DNA of 38,184 bases from an uncultured Halieaceae bacterium (GTDB taxonomy: Bacteria > Pseudomonadota > Gammaproteobacteria > Pseudomonadales > Halieaceae), in contig CALJGI010000033.1 in assembly GCA_938074045.1 (NCBI GenBank), positions 1-38,184 on the forward strand. The letters are read 5' to 3'. The notes below the pieces were generated by a model. That model was not told the DNA's origin, did no database searches, and saw only the letters and a program-made list of their open reading frames with translations. Positions 35,251 through 38,184 of the stretch are shown here, piece after piece. Positions within the stretch are counted from its first letter, which is position 1; every line of letters starts with the position of its first letter. A program made the position numbers and the translations under genes.

Positions 35251-35537
35251 TCGGTGAGTGAATTTCCAGTTTTCAAGCAGTGTGGAGGGCCGGTCAGGAC
35301 ATTGCCGTACTCACTGGATGAGCCTTTGACGACATAGAAAACCACCATAATCTGACAACCGTATGTACTCAGAAGCAGGTCTTCCAACGGGTCTGGTCCA
35401 CCGTTTTCAATACTCGCTGTCATCGCTATCTCAAGGATTACTTTGCGACGGCGGTGAACCAGATTGGCAAGCTGATACGAGAGTGCCAGGGTGGAAGAAT
35501 TGCCGAAGCAGGGAAAACTGTCAGCCAGTCTTGAGCA

Positions 35538-36347
35538 TCAGGACACGTCGACATTATCCAGTGCTGTAATATCGAAGTCTGGTATATGCATTTGTGGCGT
35601 TTTCCCCCCGTCCACGGGAAGAATGACGCCGGTGATAAATGAGGCTTGATCGGAGGCAAGAAAACAGATTGCCTCTGCCATTTCCTCAGAGGACCCATGT
35701 CTTTTCATGGGTATGGATCCGGCAATTTTATCCTGCAACAACTGATCCTTTTGCGTAGCGGCCTCCATGCCCGGTGTTAGCGTTGAGCCGGGGGCGACAA
35801 CGTTGAGACGCACATTGTAGGGGGCGGCTTCCATCGCGGCACAGGCGGTAAACTGGTTTACAGCAGCCTTGGATGCCGAGTATGCACCCGCTGCCATGCC
35901 GGCCCTGAGGCTACTGACGGAGGACACATTGATAATGGAACCTGATCCCTGCCCTTGCATCAGTCGCATGGCCTCACGACAACCAACAAAAACTGAGTCC
36001 ACTGATGCGGTAAAGTTCGAGCGCCAGTCCTGAATCGTTTGATCCAGTACCATACCTCCCCGTACCGAAGGCGCATTATTTACCAGCACATCAAGACGAC
36101 CAAACTCGTCAAAGGTCTCCTGAATCAGCGTGGCAAATCCATCAAGGTCGTTCACATCAAGACCCACACCTTTGAACCGGCCGTCGAGTGCCGCAACCTG
36201 CTCGGCAAGTTCATCCAACTTCGGTTTCCTGCGTGCACAGGCAACAACAGTTGCGCCTTCCCGTGCAAACTGCAGCACACAACTGCGGCCGATGCCTAGA
36301 CTACCGCCAGTTACAATAACCACCTTTCCCTCAAATCTTCTTGTCAT
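35538..36347 (-). CDS. Short-chain dehydrogenase/reductase
   Basis: This 269-residue classical SDR has TGGSLGIGRS, a basic residue after beta-2 (ACARRKPK, favouring NADP), VNNAPS, the catalytic Ser in INVSSVSS, Tyr/Lys in YSASKAA and a C-terminal ITGVILPVDGG. It lies 27 nt after the fused hydratase gene with AGGA upstream of its ATG, so it is in one operon and may act on the hydration product. The precise substrate is unknown. Confidence 0.9.
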   Translation of the reverse strand: MTRRFEGKVVIVTGGSLGIGRSCVLQFAREGATVVACARRKPKLDELAEQVAALDGRFKGVGLDVNDLDGFATLIQETFDEFGRLDVLVNNAPSVRGGMVLDQTIQDWRSNFTASVDSVFVGCREAMRLMQGQGSGSIINVSSVSSLRAGMAAGAYSASKAAVNQFTACAAMEAAPYNVRLNVVAPGSTLTPGMEAATQKDQLLQDKIAGSIPMKRHGSSEEMAEAICFLASDQASFITGVILPVDGGKTPQMHIPDFDITALDNVDVS

Positions 36348-36374
36348 CTCAAATCCTGTTTTAACTGCTTTTTT

Positions 36375-37403
36375 TCACTCCGGGACTCCGAGAACCGCTT
36401 CTCCTACTACGTGCTGACCCAGCGAGTTGTCACCCTGGAAGCCGATTGCTATCTCAACCCCACGCTCCCCATGCATGACCTCGTTGACAAGCCCGGAAAA
36501 GATCATCGTGTCACCTGGACAATTTTGTGCGAGCAGTCGTAACTTCAAACGACGCAACCGACTTTCCGGCCCCGCCCAATCGGAGAGATATCTTGCTGAC
36601 AATCCGGTCGTGGTCAGGATGCTCATAAAAATATCCTTTGCACCCGCAGCCCTCGCCGCCTCCACATTGTGGTGTACCGGCGTAAAATCCTGCGTGGCTA
36701 TCGCGCCCCCGACGATCAACTCGTGGGTAATGGGTATAGTGAGCCCAGGCAGTGCCTGACCCACAGTTGCCACGGTTGGGGAGTAACTATCAGCTGGTGC
36801 AATGGCGGCACCCGCCCGTGGGAAATTCTCTCGGGTCACAGGTGCTGGCTGAGTGTGATCGCCGGATGTTCTTGGCCGAAACTGAAAATAGGTCACCAGT
36901 GCCTCGGCAAACAGTGCACCAGACTGATCAAAGTACTGCTCTCTATCGGTAAAGAAATAGCCATCCCCAAGAGTCGTCTGCTTTAAATCGCTGATCGAAG
37001 CGACCTCCTTGTAATGATGCGCCTGATCACCATCGACCAAATAATGATGAAACGTAATTTCGTAGGATACCGCCACATTGCCGACATACCCCAAATCTTC
37101 AAGTGCATAAATAATCTGGAATGGTTCGTCCTCTGTAGACCCCTCACAATACTTCATGTTGATGTCACGCATGGTCCACATTTGCATCATTGCCGGCGGT
37201 GCGACGACAGCAGTACCGGAAAATTCAGTTGTCGCACGATAGTCATCGTCTAGAAATAGCGGGTTGCGATCCCCCATTGCAGAGCACCACTGCCAGACCT
37301 GAGTACGACTAACCGGGTTGTAGCTGAGGTATGGGCCCAGGCGGACACCTACCAGCTTATTCAGTGTCGTTCGAACAGAGTCTTGCGAAGGATTTGCTTT
37401 CAT
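36375..37403 (-). CDS. Fused two-domain hydratase: ChsH2 N-domain joined to a ChsH1 domain, without DUF35
   Basis: This 342-residue protein combines two hot-dog domains. The N-terminal half (QVWQWCSAMGDRNPLFLDDDY, PPAMMQMWTMRD, ISDLKQTTLGDGYFFTDRE) is homologous to residues 1-175 of the ChsH2-like protein. The C-terminal half (LIVGGAIATQDFTPVHHNVEAARAAGAKDIFM and LSDWAGPESRLRRLKLRLL) is homologous to the ChsH1-like protein at 29577-30008. No DUF35 zinc ribbon is present, so it probably lacks the aldolase-docking part. The ATG at 37403 follows CGGAA by five bases; an upstream ATG at 37484 gives a 27-residue polar extension. It heads an operon with the SDR at 35538-36347. Confidence 0.85.
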   Translation of the reverse strand: MKANPSQDSVRTTLNKLVGVRLGPYLSYNPVSRTQVWQWCSAMGDRNPLFLDDDYRATTEFSGTAVVAPPAMMQMWTMRDINMKYCEGSTEDEPFQIIYALEDLGYVGNVAVSYEITFHHYLVDGDQAHHYKEVASISDLKQTTLGDGYFFTDREQYFDQSGALFAEALVTYFQFRPRTSGDHTQPAPVTRENFPRAGAAIAPADSYSPTVATVGQALPGLTIPITHELIVGGAIATQDFTPVHHNVEAARAAGAKDIFMSILTTTGLSARYLSDWAGPESRLRRLKLRLLAQNCPGDTMIFSGLVNEVMHGERGVEIAIGFQGDNSLGQHVVGEAVLGVPE

Positions 37404-37600
37404 TAGTTCCGTTGCTTCATGAGATTGATGATAATCATCGGGTATTGGCCACCGTGAGGCCAGTGTACGACTATTGGGCGTCACTAAGAATGACCAATAC
37501 GGTCAAGTTCATAGACCGTTGCTATCGCTGAGGCAGATCATGGAAACCGCAACTCCTGCCTGCTACAGTTCGCATACCTTATTCTTATCGGGACAATGCT

Positions 37601-38184
37601 ATTTTTCGAAGCTTAATCAGTATTTCGCTTTTTCTAACGCTGATAACCGTGATTCTCAGCGCTTACATCCGCCTGGCAGAATCTGGCATTGGCTGCCCTG
37701 ACTGGCCCCATTGCTATGCCATGGTTGAGGCTGACGAACCGCGCCAGGGTATTGCTGTAATGACAGCGGCGGGAAGGGATATGTCTCACAGAACACTGCG
37801 GTTGATTCATCGGTATACCGCCAGTATTTTGGGTATTCTTGTGCTAACCGTATTTGTTTCAACCTTTCGCCGCAAGCCTGCAAGTGCAACATCCATGCTG
37901 GTGCCTTCCAGTATTCTAGTGGTTACATGCCTATTGTCGGTGATCGGATACTACACACCCGACCGGCTTTATCCTTTGATTTCACAAATAAACATACTCG
38001 GGGGTATCAGCCTTGCCGCTATGTTCTGGTGGCTGATGCAGAGGAACAGCGAGCAAATCACGGATGGTGACGCCGGGGCCTATCGGATACCTGTGATAGG
38101 TGCGATAGCGTTGATTGTCATGCAGATATATCTGGGGGGATGGAGCAGCGCCAACTTTTCCTCAACATCCTGTGCGGGACTGAT
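37601..38184 (+). CDS. ctaA: CtaA/COX15 heme A synthase (N-terminal part; runs off the right edge; start uncertain)
   Basis: The plus-strand frame from 37532 to the window end encodes a membrane protein with COX15 signatures: RLAESGIGCPDWPHCYA after helix 1, HRTLRLIHRYTAS, and LGGWSSANFSSTSCAG. Heme A synthase oxidises heme O to heme A for aa3-type cytochrome oxidase. No ATG, GTG or TTG stands upstream of helix 1 in this frame after the stop at 37529. I place the start at ATT (37601), seven bases after GGGA (37590-37593). An ATG at 37596 is in another frame and stops after six codons. A one-base error or mutation would give a normal start. It is divergent from the fused hydratase gene. Confidence 0.8.
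   Translation, partial: MFRSLISISLFLTLITVILSAYIRLAESGIGCPDWPHCYAMVEADEPRQGIAVMTAAGRDMSHRTLRLIHRYTASILGILVLTVFVSTFRRKPASATSMLVPSSILVVTCLLSVIGYYTPDRLYPLISQINILGGISLAAMFWWLMQRNSEQITDGDAGAYRIPVIGAIALIVMQIYLGGWSSANFSSTSCAGL

Larger units (their letters stand above)
35029..35537. other. Intergenic region between the lysine-rich gene and the convergent SDR
   Basis: These 509 bp hold a terminator (35112-35142), a two-copy 15-bp tandem repeat (35221-35250) and a stretch from 35322 to 35534 that reads as an open frame of 70 codons with a protein-like composition but no start codon. A minus-strand open frame (34959-35423) also crosses the region but runs through the terminator hairpin and the preceding gene. 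Nothing here is recognisable as a known gene; a decayed gene remnant is possible. Confidence 0.4.

Noticed and set aside
34959..35423. 154-codon minus-strand open frame across the terminator and repeat
   Set aside because: It runs through the strong terminator hairpin and into the 3' end of the lysine-rich gene; its VMNVGVMNVG repeat is just the 15-bp DNA duplication. No known domain is visible.

Overview
The window looks like chromosome from a marine gammaproteobacterium. Two things point that way: a complete proteobacterial dedicated sortase (Pds) locus, which is known mainly from marine gammaproteobacteria, and a long aerobic CoA-thioester/steroid catabolism region of the kind found in Cellvibrionales-like marine bacteria. 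The taxon is an inference from gene families only. I see no rRNA, tRNA, CRISPR array, intact insertion sequence or phage gene.

Left third (1-9800), cell surface and envelope. On the minus strand, a type I secretion outer-membrane channel (TolC family) is followed by the start of a large FecR-domain adhesin that runs off the left edge. Upstream of these, behind a good rho-independent terminator, is a minus-strand sortase operon: a VIT/vWA sortase substrate, the sortase, and the OmpA-like PdsO. Divergent to it is the two-component pair pdsR-pdsS. The sortase substrate is split by a reading-frame break inside its VIT domain, at a short A-rich stretch. This is the most checkable anomaly in the window: it could be a sequencing error, a recent mutation or recoding.

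Middle and right (9801-37403), steroid or related polycyclic acyl-CoA catabolism. The genes are: a KstD-like flavoprotein; MsrA; a 3-alpha-hydroxysteroid dehydrogenase-like SDR; an SLC13 permease; a minus-strand operon of acyl-CoA carboxyltransferase, pterin-4a-carbinolamine dehydratase, SDR, lipoyl synthase and SDR; a plus-strand operon of MaoC hydratase, thiolase and Hsd4A-like SDR; a TetR regulator between two divergent acyl-CoA dehydrogenases; a MaoC protein; an M19 dipeptidase; a PPOX-family protein; and a tightly packed ChsH2/ChsH1/Ltp2-like hydratase-aldolase operon. These are followed by a 3-beta-HSD-like reductase, an LLM flavin oxidoreductase, an MFS transporter, a lysine-rich histone-H1-like protein, another SDR, and a hydratase in which the ChsH2 N-domain and the ChsH1 domain are fused. 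Together they cover dehydrogenation, hydration, oxidation and thiolytic or aldolytic cleavage of a side chain or ring remnant. The actual substrate cannot be read from sequence.

The right edge (37601-38184) is the start of a CtaA/COX15 heme A synthase with no ordinary start codon. Likely regulatory elements are a 22-bp near-palindrome in the TetR/acyl-CoA dehydrogenase promoter, a 16-bp inverted repeat overlapping the carboxyltransferase start, and two GTGATCAA copies 21 bp apart between pdsR and the sortase operon.
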